Part shown: positions 16,609 through 24,708 of the stretch, piece after piece
Layout: every line of letters starts with the position of its first letter
Position numbering within the stretch: position 1 is the stretch's first letter
Position numbers and translations under genes: made by a program
NCBI RefSeq assembly: GCF_900103615.1
Contig: NZ_FNGW01000003.1
Span: 124,001 to 188,000 of the forward strand
Direction: 5' to 3'
Source: Romboutsia lituseburensis DSM 797
GTDB taxonomy: Bacteria > Bacillota > Clostridia > Peptostreptococcales > Peptostreptococcaceae
Length of the DNA: 64,000 bases
Notes under the pieces: generated by a model
Databases searched by the model: none
Told to the model about the DNA's origin: nothing
What the model saw: only the letters and a program-made list of their open reading frames with translations

Positions 16609-18234
16609 ATGTTACAAGTTACAAATGTTGGACTTAGATTTGGTGATAAAGAGTTATTCAAAGATGTTAACTTAAAATTCACTAAAGGTAATTGTTACGG
16701 GATAATAGGAGCTAATGGTGCAGGGAAATCTACTTTCCTAAAAATATTAGCTGGTGATATAGAAGCAAATACAGGAAGTGTTTCAATAACAGAAAAGGAA
16801 AGAATGTCAGTTCTTAGACAGGATCACTTCAAATACGAAGAAAATACTGTATTAGATGTAGTTATAATGGGTCACGAAAGACTTTACTCTATAATGAAAG
16901 AAAAAGATGCATTATACATGAAAGAGGATTTCTCAGAAGAAGATGGTATAAAAGCTGCTGAACTTGAAGGTGAGTTTGCTGAACTTGACGGATGGGATGC
17001 AGAAACTAATGCAGAAAGATTATTAATGGGTCTTGGAATACCTAAAGAATTACATTATAAGCAAATGAAAGAATTAGTTGGTGGAGAAAAGGTAAAAGTG
17101 TTATTAGCTCAAGCATTATTTGGTAAGCCTGAAATACTAATAATGGATGAACCTACAAACCACTTAGACTTCCAATCTATAAACTGGTTAAATGAGTTTA
17201 TAATGGGTCTAGAAGATTCTATCGTAATAGTTGTATCGCATGATAGACATTTCTTAAATCAAATATGTACAAATATAGTTGACGTTGACTTTGGTAAGAT
17301 ACAAATGTACGTAGGTAACTACGATTTCTGGTATGAATCAAGTCAATTAGCTTTACAATTAGCTAAAGATCAAAACAAAAAAGCTGAAGAAAAAATAGCT
17401 CAATTAAAAGAGTTCATTGCAAGATTCAGTTCAAATGCATCTAAAGCAAAGCAAGCTACATCTAGAAAGAAACAATTAGATAAGATAGAACTAGATGAAA
17501 TACAACCATCAAGAAGAAGATATCCATATGTTGGATTTACCCCTGAAAGAGAAATCGGTAATGAAGTTTTAGAAGTTGAAGGATTAACTAAAACTATAGA
17601 TGGTGTTAAAGTTTTAGATAATGTATCTTTCAGATTAGATAAAGAAGATAAAGTAGCGTTTATGGGTGATGAAATAGCTATAACTACTTTATTCAACATA
17701 ATAATGGGAGAAGATACAGCAGATGAAGGTACTTTCAAATGGGGAGTAACTACATCTCAATCATATCTTCCTAAAAATCATAACCAATACTTCGATGGAA
17801 TAGAATATTCATTAGTTGACTGGTTAAGACAATACTCAGAAGAAAAGAGTGAAAGTTTTATAAGAGGATTCCTAGGTAGAATGTTATTCTCTGGGGAAGA
17901 AGCTTTAAAGCAATCTCAAGTTTTATCTGGGGGAGAAAAAGTTAGATGTATGTTATCTAAGTTAATGTTATCAAATGCTAACGTTTTAGTTTTAGATGAC
18001 CCAACTAACCACTTAGACTTAGAAAGTATAACATCAGTAAACAAAGGTTTAGAAAAGTTCCCAGGAGTATTAATATTTAACTCTCATGACCACGAGATGA
18101 TACAAACTCTTGCAAATAGAATAATAGAAATAACTCCAAATGGAATAATGGATAGAAAAACTACTCTTGATGAGTATTTAGAAAATAAGGATATACAAGC
18201 TCAATTAAAAGAAATGTACAAAGATGCAAAGTAA
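16609..18234 (+). CDS. ABC-F family ATPase (YbiT/YkpA-like) with degenerate second P-loop
   Basis: 541 residues, two soluble ATP-binding domains joined by a charged linker, no membrane segments: the ABC-F layout for ribosome-acting translation factors. Domain 1 has an intact Walker A (GANGAGKST), signature VGGEK (Val for Ser) and Walker B LIMDEPTNHLD. Domain 2 has signature LSGGEK and Walker B LVLDDPTNHLD, but its Walker A reads GDEIAITT (residues 353-360) with no lysine, so normal ATP binding at that site is doubtful. Start: ATG with GAAAGGAAAA upstream. The gene stands alone between a promoter and a terminator. Antibiotic-resistance function is not indicated. Confidence 0.88.
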   Translation: MLQVTNVGLRFGDKELFKDVNLKFTKGNCYGIIGANGAGKSTFLKILAGDIEANTGSVSITEKERMSVLRQDHFKYEENTVLDVVIMGHERLYSIMKEKDALYMKEDFSEEDGIKAAELEGEFAELDGWDAETNAERLLMGLGIPKELHYKQMKELVGGEKVKVLLAQALFGKPEILIMDEPTNHLDFQSINWLNEFIMGLEDSIVIVVSHDRHFLNQICTNIVDVDFGKIQMYVGNYDFWYESSQLALQLAKDQNKKAEEKIAQLKEFIARFSSNASKAKQATSRKKQLDKIELDEIQPSRRRYPYVGFTPEREIGNEVLEVEGLTKTIDGVKVLDNVSFRLDKEDKVAFMGDEIAITTLFNIIMGEDTADEGTFKWGVTTSQSYLPKNHNQYFDGIEYSLVDWLRQYSEEKSESFIRGFLGRMLFSGEEALKQSQVLSGGEKVRCMLSKLMLSNANVLVLDDPTNHLDLESITSVNKGLEKFPGVLIFNSHDHEMIQTLANRIIEITPNGIMDRKTTLDEYLENKDIQAQLKEMYKDAK

Positions 18235-18250
18235 TTTTAGTGAGATAATT

Positions 18251-18289
18251 CTTAAAAGCACCTACTTAATATAGTAGGTGCTTTTTAAG
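18251..18289 (+). terminator. Intrinsic terminator
   Basis: CTTAAAAGCACCTAC / GTAGGTGCTTTTTAAG stem after the ABC-F gene. Confidence 0.88.
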
Positions 18290-18306
18290 TAACATTAGAA
18301 TTCACC

Positions 18307-18316
18307 TTGTATACAA
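18307..18316. promoter_or_regulatory. TTGTATACAA palindrome
   Basis: Perfect 10-base palindrome matching a GntR-type operator core. It lies in the otherwise empty 18290-18578 spacer, 17 bases past the terminator. A function is not shown; see the other copies at 20392-20409 and 46152-46165. Confidence 0.3.
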
Positions 18317-18578
18317 AGTATATAGAATTATTATTGAACAACATATATTTGGGTATTATATACATGAATATCATTATAAGGGTATTTTTTATAATATAAG
18401 TACAAAATAAAATAGTAAATTAACAAGTTTTAAATACTATACAAAAAAGTATTTTTTTATTATAATAATATAAAACAATACTATTTAAGAATAAAATGAT
18501 TTTTTTTAATAAGAGTATCATTTTTATAGGTAATATTAATACATATTAATAAGTAGAAATTTTTATTAAGGAGATTAA

Positions 18579-19142
18579 GTGGTAATGAAAAGAATAGACA
18601 TTGCGAGTAAAACAATAACTCTTTTAACAGCTTTAAGTGTTGTATATGCTGCCTTAGAGTCTAACATATTGTTTATAGCCCCTATAATAACTTTAGCTAT
18701 ACCATATACATTTATGAAAGAAAAAGGACTAGAACACTATTCTCAAAATAAGAGAATATTAAATAATTTATTCTTATTTAATATACTTAGTTTTATGATA
18801 GTATCAATGATATCTAATCATATGAATCAAACAGTATTTGATATAGTTGTAAATATGGTAGTGAGTTACGCTTATTTCAAAGTAATATGGGCAATAGAAA
18901 ATAAGCAAATAAAAGTATATAAAAACCCTGAATTATTATGTGAAAAGTTAGAAGATAAAATTCAAGTGTTAGAAGCTATGAAAGAAAAGTTAGAAAATGA
19001 TATGGAAAGTATAGACAATGAAAAGGCTAAAACATCTTTAGAGACTAAATTAATGGCGTTGAATCAGAAAATATTACAAGATAAAAGTCAGCTAGAAATA
19101 ATTAAGATGAAAATAGAAACTCAAAAAGATGATGTAAAATAA
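18579..19142 (+). CDS. Membrane protein with C-terminal coiled coil
   Basis: 187 residues. Start GTG at 18579 or ATG at 18585; AAGGAG (18568-18573) is 5 or 11 bases away. Two to four membrane segments in the first 100 residues (TITLLTALSVVYAAL, ILFIAPIITLAIPYTFM, LFLFNILSFMIVSMI, VVNMVVSYAYFKVIW), then a highly charged helical tail (about 115-187) with a heptad-like pattern, probably a coiled coil in the cytoplasm. No family recognised. It stands alone and converges with a small protein gene. Confidence 0.65.
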   Translation: MVMKRIDIASKTITLLTALSVVYAALESNILFIAPIITLAIPYTFMKEKGLEHYSQNKRILNNLFLFNILSFMIVSMISNHMNQTVFDIVVNMVVSYAYFKVIWAIENKQIKVYKNPELLCEKLEDKIQVLEAMKEKLENDMESIDNEKAKTSLETKLMALNQKILQDKSQLEIIKMKIETQKDDVK

Positions 19143-19143
19143 T

Positions 19144-19183
19144 AAAAAGACTTTAGAAGTTAAACAACTTCTAAAGTCTTTTT
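19144..19183. terminator. Bidirectional terminator
   Basis: AAAAAGACTTTAGAAGTT / AACTTCTAAAGTCTTTTT perfect stem between convergent genes. Confidence 0.92.
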
Positions 19184-19187
19184 ATTA

Positions 19188-19445
19188 TTACTTAAGATTA
19201 TTTTTTATTATAGTATCTATAACAGTATCTAAAGTTAAATTTGATGTATTAATATTTTCTAACTCAACTATGTAATCTTCAAATTCGACTTCGACATAAG
19301 AGCTATGCTCGTTATTATCGTTTATATAATCTATGATTTTAAAATCGATTATTTCATCTTGGAAATATTCCTTTAATTCTTGATACTCCTCAGGATCAAT
19401 ATTTGATGCTTTAGATTTATTGCACTTGCAATTTGGGCATGACAT
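19188..19445 (-). CDS. Small acidic protein with N-terminal CPNCKC motif
   Basis: 85 residues from the ATG at 19445, chosen because AAGGAG is nine bases upstream; an in-frame TTG at 19454 touches the ribosome site. Begins MSCPNCKCNKSKAS, a three-cysteine (C-x2-C-x-C) metal-binding-like motif, followed by an acidic alpha/beta region (FEDYIVELENINTSNL). No family recognised. Confidence 0.6.
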   Translation of the reverse strand: MSCPNCKCNKSKASNIDPEEYQELKEYFQDEIIDFKIIDYINDNNEHSSYVEVEFEDYIVELENINTSNLTLDTVIDTIIKNNLK

Positions 19446-19699
19446 ACTAATCAACTCCTTGCTTTATATACTTATTATATTTTAACTTTTAGGTTATGCT
19501 TTGTAAAGAATAACATTTTATATTATACCCATTATTTTAATAAAAAGACTTAGAAAATTTAAATAAATCTAAGGTATATGATTGAATACAAAAGACAGAA
19601 TTAGTTTCAAAACAAGAACAAAATAGTATATAATATATAATAATTAGAAAATTAAAATAATTAATAGTTAAGTATATTCTTAGAAGAAAGGGCATTTGA

Positions 19700-20221
19700 A
19701 TGGAGATTAAATTTATAGAAATAAATGAAAATGACTTTGAAGATTTTGAATTAATAGCACATTGGGATAATCAAAGTGATATAAAATACCTTATTAGACC
19801 AAATTTTACAAAGGGTGAAATGGATGATATAAAAGTAGACAGTATAATAAATGGATTTAAATCAAATGGCAATAAAAAAATATATATAATATCTTGTGAT
19901 AATAAAAAGATTGGGTACATTAGTATAGATATGGATTTTTTTGGGTTATACAAAAAAGAAAAAAATAGTGTGTGGATTGGTATATGTATAGGGGAATCCG
20001 AATATAGAGGCAGAGGGATAGCAAAAAAAGCTATGGGATATATAGAAGAAATTAGTAAGAATTTAAACCAAAACCGAATTGAATTAGGTGTATTTGGATA
20101 CAATGAAAAAGCAATTGAATTATATAAAAAAATGGGATATGAAAAAATAGGAGAACATGAAAAAATTGTGTACTATAATGGTACATGGCATAGTGATATA
20201 AGAATGGAAAAATACATATAG
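19700..20221 (+). CDS. GNAT family N-acetyltransferase
   Basis: 173 residues. The acetyl-CoA loop is WIGICIGESEYRGRGIAKKAMGY (core RGRGIA, a Q/R-x-x-G-x-G/A motif) near residue 95-115, with the conserved NEKAIELYKKMGYE at the C-terminal side. Acetylates an unknown amine (RimJ/RimL-type fold). AAGAAAGGGCATTTGA precedes the ATG. Isolated gene with its own terminator. Confidence 0.85.
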   Translation: MEIKFIEINENDFEDFELIAHWDNQSDIKYLIRPNFTKGEMDDIKVDSIINGFKSNGNKKIYIISCDNKKIGYISIDMDFFGLYKKEKNSVWIGICIGESEYRGRGIAKKAMGYIEEISKNLNQNRIELGVFGYNEKAIELYKKMGYEKIGEHEKIVYYNGTWHSDIRMEKYI

Positions 20222-20223
20222 AT

Positions 20224-20257
20224 AAAAATACATCGTTTATACGATGTATTTTTTTTA
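20224..20257 (+). terminator. Intrinsic terminator
   Basis: AAAATACATCGT / ACGATGTATTTT stem followed by T residues. Confidence 0.85.
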
Positions 20258-20377
20258 AAATTAGTAATTTAAATTTGAAATTTTCTGTCAAGAAAAGGCT
20301 ATTTTTCAATGAAAACGATAGTAAATAAAGCTTAATTATTGATAAAAATTAAACTTATAAAAAGTTGATAAAAAACA

Positions 20378-20409
20378 TTGACTACATACAGTATATTGTA
20401 TACAATATA
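20378..20409 (+). promoter_or_regulatory. SigA promoter with palindromic operator over the -10
   Basis: TTGACT (20378-20383), 17-base spacer, TACAAT (20401-20406). The perfect 18-base palindrome TATATTGTATACAATATA (20392-20409) covers the -10. Its core TTGTATACAA matches GntR-type operators, so a repressor bound here would block transcription of the small gene at 20442. Confidence 0.6.
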
Positions 20410-20441
20410 TTTATCAAAAGAAAAAGGGAGAGAAAAAGAAG

Positions 20442-20576
20442 ATGATATTTTTAAACAAATTAGCAAAAACAATGAAAGAAATAACAAGTTATATATTAGT
20501 AAATGAGAGAATTAACAGCCAAAGATGTGTGGCGAAAGATATAGATACAACTAGAACTATCATAGATAGTAAATAG
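20442..20576 (+). CDS. Small ORF, 44 residues
   Basis: ATG at 20442 to TAG at 20576, with AGGGAGAG about 11 bases upstream. It begins MIFLNKLAKTMKEITSYIL, an amphipathic helix-like start, then a hydrophilic tail ending TTRTIIDSK. No family recognised. The support is contextual: a strong promoter with a palindromic operator just before it and a perfect terminator just after it, which together make a complete small transcription unit. It could instead be a small RNA. Confidence 0.5.
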   Translation: MIFLNKLAKTMKEITSYILVNERINSQRCVAKDIDTTRTIIDSK

Positions 20577-20604
20577 TGCCCCTAAAAACTCCAAGATGTA
20601 AATA

Positions 20605-20640
20605 TAAAAAAAGCATTATTTTTAAATAATGCTTTTTTTA
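20605..20640 (+). terminator. Intrinsic terminator
   Basis: AAAAAAAGCATTATTT / AAATAATGCTTTTTTT stem, ending the small transcription unit begun at 20378. Confidence 0.9.
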
Positions 20641-20864
20641 TATTTGAAATATTTTACAGACTATTACAAAACTTCAAAAAATAACATTTACAATAGGATA
20701 GTATTTCTAAACAAATAAAAAAGTTATATGAACAAAGATTTATGTATACTAAATTAAAATAGTAGCTAATATAAACTTTAATAAAATAATAAAATGTGTA
20801 ACTATTGAAAATACTGGCTTTTAAATAAATTTTAGTTTTTCATAAAAAAAATATAAAAAAACTA

Positions 20865-20893
20865 TTGAAATTTAAAAATAAAAATTGTATAAT
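20865..20893 (+). promoter_or_regulatory. SigA-type promoter of the YitT-family gene
   Basis: TTGAAA (20865-20870), 17-base spacer, TATAAT (20888-20893). A 7-base inverted pair ATACTGG/CCAGTAT flanks this stretch at long range. Nothing else is seen in the 20641-20972 spacer. Confidence 0.65.
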
Positions 20894-20972
20894 TTAAGAT
20901 TAAAAAATTCCAGTATACAAAGGCTAATTGGTGTAATATAATGAAGTAAACCAAGAAAAAGGAAGGGATATT

Positions 20973-21590
20973 ATGGCCAGGCGGCGATTTTTAGAAAGCT
21001 TAGGAAAGATTTTATTAGGATCTTTTATATTAGCTTTTGGATTTTACAATTTTTATTATTTAAACAACATAACTGAAGGTGGAGTGTTAGGACTTTTACT
21101 ACTGTTAAAGAATGTATTTAATATAGAGCCTTCTATAGCGAATATCATTATCGATGGAGCACTTCTATTAATAGGGTATAAATTCTTCGGAAAAAAATTC
21201 TTTATTTACTCTGTGATAGCATCAGTAAGTTTCTCATTTTTATATGAATGCTTTGAGTATATAGGTCCAATAATACCTCAAATACACAGTATGCTATTAG
21301 CAACAATACTAGCAGGTATAAGTGTAGGATTAGGAGTGGGTCTTATAGTAAAGGCAGGAGCAGCAGCAGGAGGAGACGATGCTTTAGCATTAGTGATTGC
21401 TAAGACTACATCTTTAAATATAGGTATTGTATATCTATTAGGTGATGTTGTAGTATTGATTTTATCACTTACGTATTTATCATTATTTGATATATTCTAC
21501 TCGTTAATTGCAGTTACAATAAGTGGTAAAGTTATAGATTTAATATATTATCATAATAATAATTCACAAAAGATTACTGAAAATATATAG
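20973..21590 (+). CDS. YitT family membrane protein
   Basis: 205 residues, five to six membrane segments; start ATG with AAGGAAGG upstream. YitT/DUF161 hallmarks: GSFILAFGFYNFYYLNNITEGGVLGL near the N-terminus and GLGVGLIVKAGAAAGGDDALALVIAK. The soluble DUF2179 domain usual at the C-terminus of the longer family members is missing, so this is the short form. Function of the family is unclear. It lies 194 bases before the GAPDH gene, separated from it by a terminator. Confidence 0.82.
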   Translation: MARRRFLESLGKILLGSFILAFGFYNFYYLNNITEGGVLGLLLLLKNVFNIEPSIANIIIDGALLLIGYKFFGKKFFIYSVIASVSFSFLYECFEYIGPIIPQIHSMLLATILAGISVGLGVGLIVKAGAAAGGDDALALVIAKTTSLNIGIVYLLGDVVVLILSLTYLSLFDIFYSLIAVTISGKVIDLIYYHNNNSQKITENI

Positions 21591-21626
21591 TAAGTTAATA
21601 ATGTAGTATATATTTCAATAATATAT

Positions 21627-21666
21627 AAGGAATAGTATATCTTAAATGATACTATTCCTTTTTTAT
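21627..21666 (+). terminator. Intrinsic terminator
   Basis: AAGGAATAGTAT / ATACTATTCCTT stem followed by TTTTTA. Confidence 0.88.
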
Positions 21667-21682
21667 TGTAAAAAATAAAATA

Positions 21683-21720
21683 TATAGTATACAATTTTAA
21701 ATATATAGTGTATACTATAT
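21683..21720. promoter_or_regulatory. Operator-like repeats before GAPDH gene
   Basis: Two GTATAC-centred blocks: TATAGTATACAATT at 21683-21696 and TATAGTGTATACTATA (21704-21719, perfect 6-base arms TATAGT/ACTATA around GTAT). The first overlaps a possible -10 (TATACA) behind a TTGTAA -35. They suggest repressor control of the GAPDH gene; the repressor is unknown. Confidence 0.4.
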
Positions 21721-21784
21721 TTAAAATAAAGAGGAAAATAAATGAATTAGTATATAATAAATGACGAGCTAGGGGGACATAATT

Positions 21785-22816
21785 ATGAAGATAAAAGTAG
21801 GTCTAAATGGATTTGGAAGAATAGGAAGAGCTGTTTTAAGAATAGCTGGTGAAAGACTTGATGAAAATATTGAAATAGTAGCAATAAATGCAAGAGGAAC
21901 AGCTGAGACTTTAGCACATCTATTCACATATGATTCTTGTTATGGAACATTTAAAGGTGAAGTTGAAGCTAAGGACGATGAAACTTTATTAATAAATTCA
22001 AGAGAAATAAAAATTTTAAGAAACAATGATCCTAAGGATATACCTTGGAAAGAGTTAGGAGTAGATATTGTTGTAGAATCTACAGGTATATTTACAAAAA
22101 GAGAACAAGCTCAAAAACATATTGATGCAGGAGCTAAAAAGGTAATAATAACAGCTCCAGGAAGTGATGAAGATTTAACTGTAGTAATGGGTGTAAATGA
22201 AGAAAAGTACAATGATAAAATTCATAATATAATATCTAATGCATCTTGTACTACGAATTGTCTAGCACCACTAGCAAAAGCAATAGATGAGGCATTTGGT
22301 ATAGAAAAAGGATTAATGACAACTATACATTCATACACTAATGATCAGCAAATATTAGATAAAAATCATAAGGATTTAAGAAGAGCAAGAGCAGCAGGTG
22401 AATCTATGATACCAACTACAACAGGAGCAGCAAAAGCTGTGTCAAAAGTTTTACCTAAGTTAGAAGGTAAATTAAATGGATTTTCAGTAAGAGTTCCAAC
22501 ACCTACAGTTTCATTAGTTGATTTAGTATGTGAATTGAAAACAGATGTAACAAAAGAACAAGTAAATAATGCATTAAAAGAAGCGTCTCAAACTAGATTA
22601 AAAGGAATATTAGGATATTGTGAAAAGCCGTTAGTGTCAGTTGATTATAAACAAGATGAAAGATCTTCTATAGTTGATGGTTTGTCTACTATGGTTATGG
22701 ATAATAAAATGATTAAAGTTGTTTCTTGGTATGATAATGAATGGGGATACTCAACTAGAACGGTGGATTTAGTAAATCATATTGCAAGAAATATGTTTAA
22801 ACAGTCAAATAATTAA
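21785..22816 (+). CDS. gap: Type I glyceraldehyde-3-phosphate dehydrogenase, GapB-like cofactor loop
   Basis: 343 residues, full length. N-terminal Rossmann fold KVGLNGFGRIGRAVLR, catalytic cysteine in SNASCTTNCLAPL, substrate-binding RRARAAGESMIPTTTGAAKAV, and C-terminal WYDNEWGYS are all present. After strand beta-2 the sequence is AINARGTAETLAHL, where glycolytic NAD enzymes have IND(L): the aspartate that contacts the NAD ribose is replaced by Ala and followed by Arg. This resembles NADP-accepting or anabolic GapB types. No pgk/tpi cluster follows. Ribosome site AGGGGGA. The assignment as GAPDH is certain; cofactor preference is inference. Confidence 0.95.
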   Translation: MKIKVGLNGFGRIGRAVLRIAGERLDENIEIVAINARGTAETLAHLFTYDSCYGTFKGEVEAKDDETLLINSREIKILRNNDPKDIPWKELGVDIVVESTGIFTKREQAQKHIDAGAKKVIITAPGSDEDLTVVMGVNEEKYNDKIHNIISNASCTTNCLAPLAKAIDEAFGIEKGLMTTIHSYTNDQQILDKNHKDLRRARAAGESMIPTTTGAAKAVSKVLPKLEGKLNGFSVRVPTPTVSLVDLVCELKTDVTKEQVNNALKEASQTRLKGILGYCEKPLVSVDYKQDERSSIVDGLSTMVMDNKMIKVVSWYDNEWGYSTRTVDLVNHIARNMFKQSNN

Positions 22817-22837
22817 TATAAAAAATTAGTTATAAAT

Positions 22838-22888
22838 AAACAAAATGCCTATACTTCATGCATTATGAGGTATAGGTATTTTGTTTAA
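22838..22888 (+). terminator. Intrinsic terminator
   Basis: Long hairpin AAACAAAATGCCTATAC / GTATAGGTATTTTGTTT after the GAPDH gene. Confidence 0.8.
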
Positions 22889-23031
22889 GATGACAAAAAA
22901 TACTAAAAAATGAAAAAAAACTAGAATAAGCATGAATTTTATTATATAATATACCAAATGCAATAAATGGAAACTTAGGCTTTAAGTGAAGTCAAAGTCA
23001 GATTTTAAAATTTAATAAGGGGATGATTTAC

Positions 23032-24243
23032 ATGGATAAGAGCGTAGAGAGAAGGAGAGTCAAGGCCATTGGGCTTGAGACTTTCGTATTTTTAGCGCTA
23101 CTACTAGCTGGATTTGGATATATAGCTAGTATAATGGGTGCTGGTGTAATGTTTAAAGTTATAATGAGCACAGCACACGATTTACTTTTAAACACAGTAT
23201 TTTTAATAATGGCAATGGCTGTATTAGCAGGTGCACTTAGTGCATTATTATCAGAATTTGGAGTTATTTCACTTTTAAATAAATTATTTGCCATTTTTAT
23301 GAAACCCTTATATGGACTACCCGGAGCGAGTATAGCTGGAGCTATAACGACTTACTTATCTGACAATCCTGCAATAATTTCATTTAGCAAAGATAAAGCC
23401 TTTACTAAATATTTTAAAGAATATCAAGTTCCTGCATTATGCAACTTAGGAACATCTTTTGGAATGGGTCTTATTGTAACAACATTTATGATATCTCAAG
23501 GTGAAGAATATGTATTACCAGCAATAATAGGAAATATAGCTGCAATAATAGGAAGTATAGTAAGTGTTAGGATAATGCTGCACTTTACTAAAAAATTCTA
23601 TTTAAAAAATGAAGAAAGTAATTCTATAGAAGAAGTTGCAGTTTCACTTATAAATGAAGATTGTAAAAAAAATATACAATTAGAAGATTCACAAGAATAT
23701 AGAGAGATTAGAGATGGAAGCATATTTCAAAGAGTGTTAGATGCGATGTTGGAAGGTGGAAAGTCAGGAGTAGAGTTAGGATTAGCTATTATTCCAGGAG
23801 TATTGATAGTATGTACATTAGTCATGTTACTAACTTTTGGACCTTCTGTAGATCCAGCAACAGGAAAAGAAGTTTATAAAGGTGTAGCATATGAGGGTAT
23901 AGCTTTACTTCCTGTTATAGGAGAAAAGTTAAGATTTATATTAGAGCCTATGTTTGGATTCACATCGTCACAAGCTATAGCATTTCCTATTACATCATTA
24001 GGTGCTGTTGGAGCCGCAATGAGTTTAGTACCAAAATTTATAGCGGATAATGTTATAACTCCTAACGATATAGCTGTATTTACTGCTATGGGAATGTGCT
24101 GGAGTGGATACTTAAGTACTCATGTAGGTATGATGGACGCGTTAGATGCTAGAGGTTTAACTAGTAAAGCGATACTTTCTCATACTATTGGTGGGCTTTG
24201 TGCAGGTATGGCAGCTCATTTTATATTCGTTATTTTAGGTTAA
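23032..24243 (+). CDS. Gate-domain (nucleoside recognition-like) membrane protein
   Basis: 403 residues from the ATG at 23032, chosen because AAGGGG is nine bases upstream; an ATG at 23023 touches the ribosome site. About 10 hydrophobic segments in two halves. Small-residue motifs such as GLPGASIAGAITTYLSDNPAI and a second half with FTSSQAIAFPITSLGAVGAAMSL fit the Gate/nucleoside recognition domain found in SpmA/SpmB-like and concentrative transporter-like proteins. A hydrophilic loop of about 60 residues separates the halves. Substrate unknown. Single gene with its own terminator. Confidence 0.75.
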   Translation: MDKSVERRRVKAIGLETFVFLALLLAGFGYIASIMGAGVMFKVIMSTAHDLLLNTVFLIMAMAVLAGALSALLSEFGVISLLNKLFAIFMKPLYGLPGASIAGAITTYLSDNPAIISFSKDKAFTKYFKEYQVPALCNLGTSFGMGLIVTTFMISQGEEYVLPAIIGNIAAIIGSIVSVRIMLHFTKKFYLKNEESNSIEEVAVSLINEDCKKNIQLEDSQEYREIRDGSIFQRVLDAMLEGGKSGVELGLAIIPGVLIVCTLVMLLTFGPSVDPATGKEVYKGVAYEGIALLPVIGEKLRFILEPMFGFTSSQAIAFPITSLGAVGAAMSLVPKFIADNVITPNDIAVFTAMGMCWSGYLSTHVGMMDALDARGLTSKAILSHTIGGLCAGMAAHFIFVILG

Positions 24244-24251
24244 ATTTGCAT

Positions 24252-24291
24252 AAAAAAGTAGACTTAAGAGTTCTTAAGTCTACTTTTTTTA
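24252..24291. terminator. Intrinsic terminator
   Basis: AAAAAAGTAGACTTAAGA / TTAAGTCTACTTTTTTT hairpin; T-rich on both strands. Confidence 0.9.
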
Positions 24292-24353
24292 CTTTTTACT
24301 AAGTACGGAGTTTATTTAACGTGCCAATTAAATCTAACTTTAGATGCTTTAAA

Positions 24354-24527
24354 TTACTTAGATGTATTTTTGTGAGACTTTATAGGTCTAGCAGTATTTT
24401 GACTAACAGAACCTGTTTTAGAAGGTCTTAAGCGAGGTTCAATATTAAGTTCCTCTGCTATCTCTAAGCTTGATTGTGCTACATTTTTGCACTGTTTAGG
24501 GTCTTTAATGTTTTTATTCTTTGCCAT
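24354..24527 (-). CDS. Small basic SASP-like protein, 57 residues
   Basis: ATG at 24527 (minus strand) with TAGGAGGAC six bases upstream, TAA at 24354. The product begins MAKNKNIKDPKQCKNV and contains SLEIAEELNIEPRL, the same A-EEL-(G/N)-I pattern as the small protein at 5860-6066. The rest is Ser/Thr/Lys/Asn-rich and hydrophilic. It is too short for most gene finders. The excellent ribosome site and the resemblance to the first protein support it being real. A spore-protein role is inference. Confidence 0.65.
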   Translation of the reverse strand: MAKNKNIKDPKQCKNVAQSSLEIAEELNIEPRLRPSKTGSVSQNTARPIKSHKNTSK

Positions 24528-24708
24528 GATGTCCTCCTAAGTGAAAAATTATTCAGCAGTAATAATTTAACCAAAATAATTATTTTATATTATGTAAGAT
24601 AAGGAAATTAAAAAATAAAGCTCTCTTTATAGTTATATTAATGTATTATAAATTCTAAAATAGATAATCATATACCTAGAGAGTTTAAGCATTAAAGGAG
24701 GTATTATT

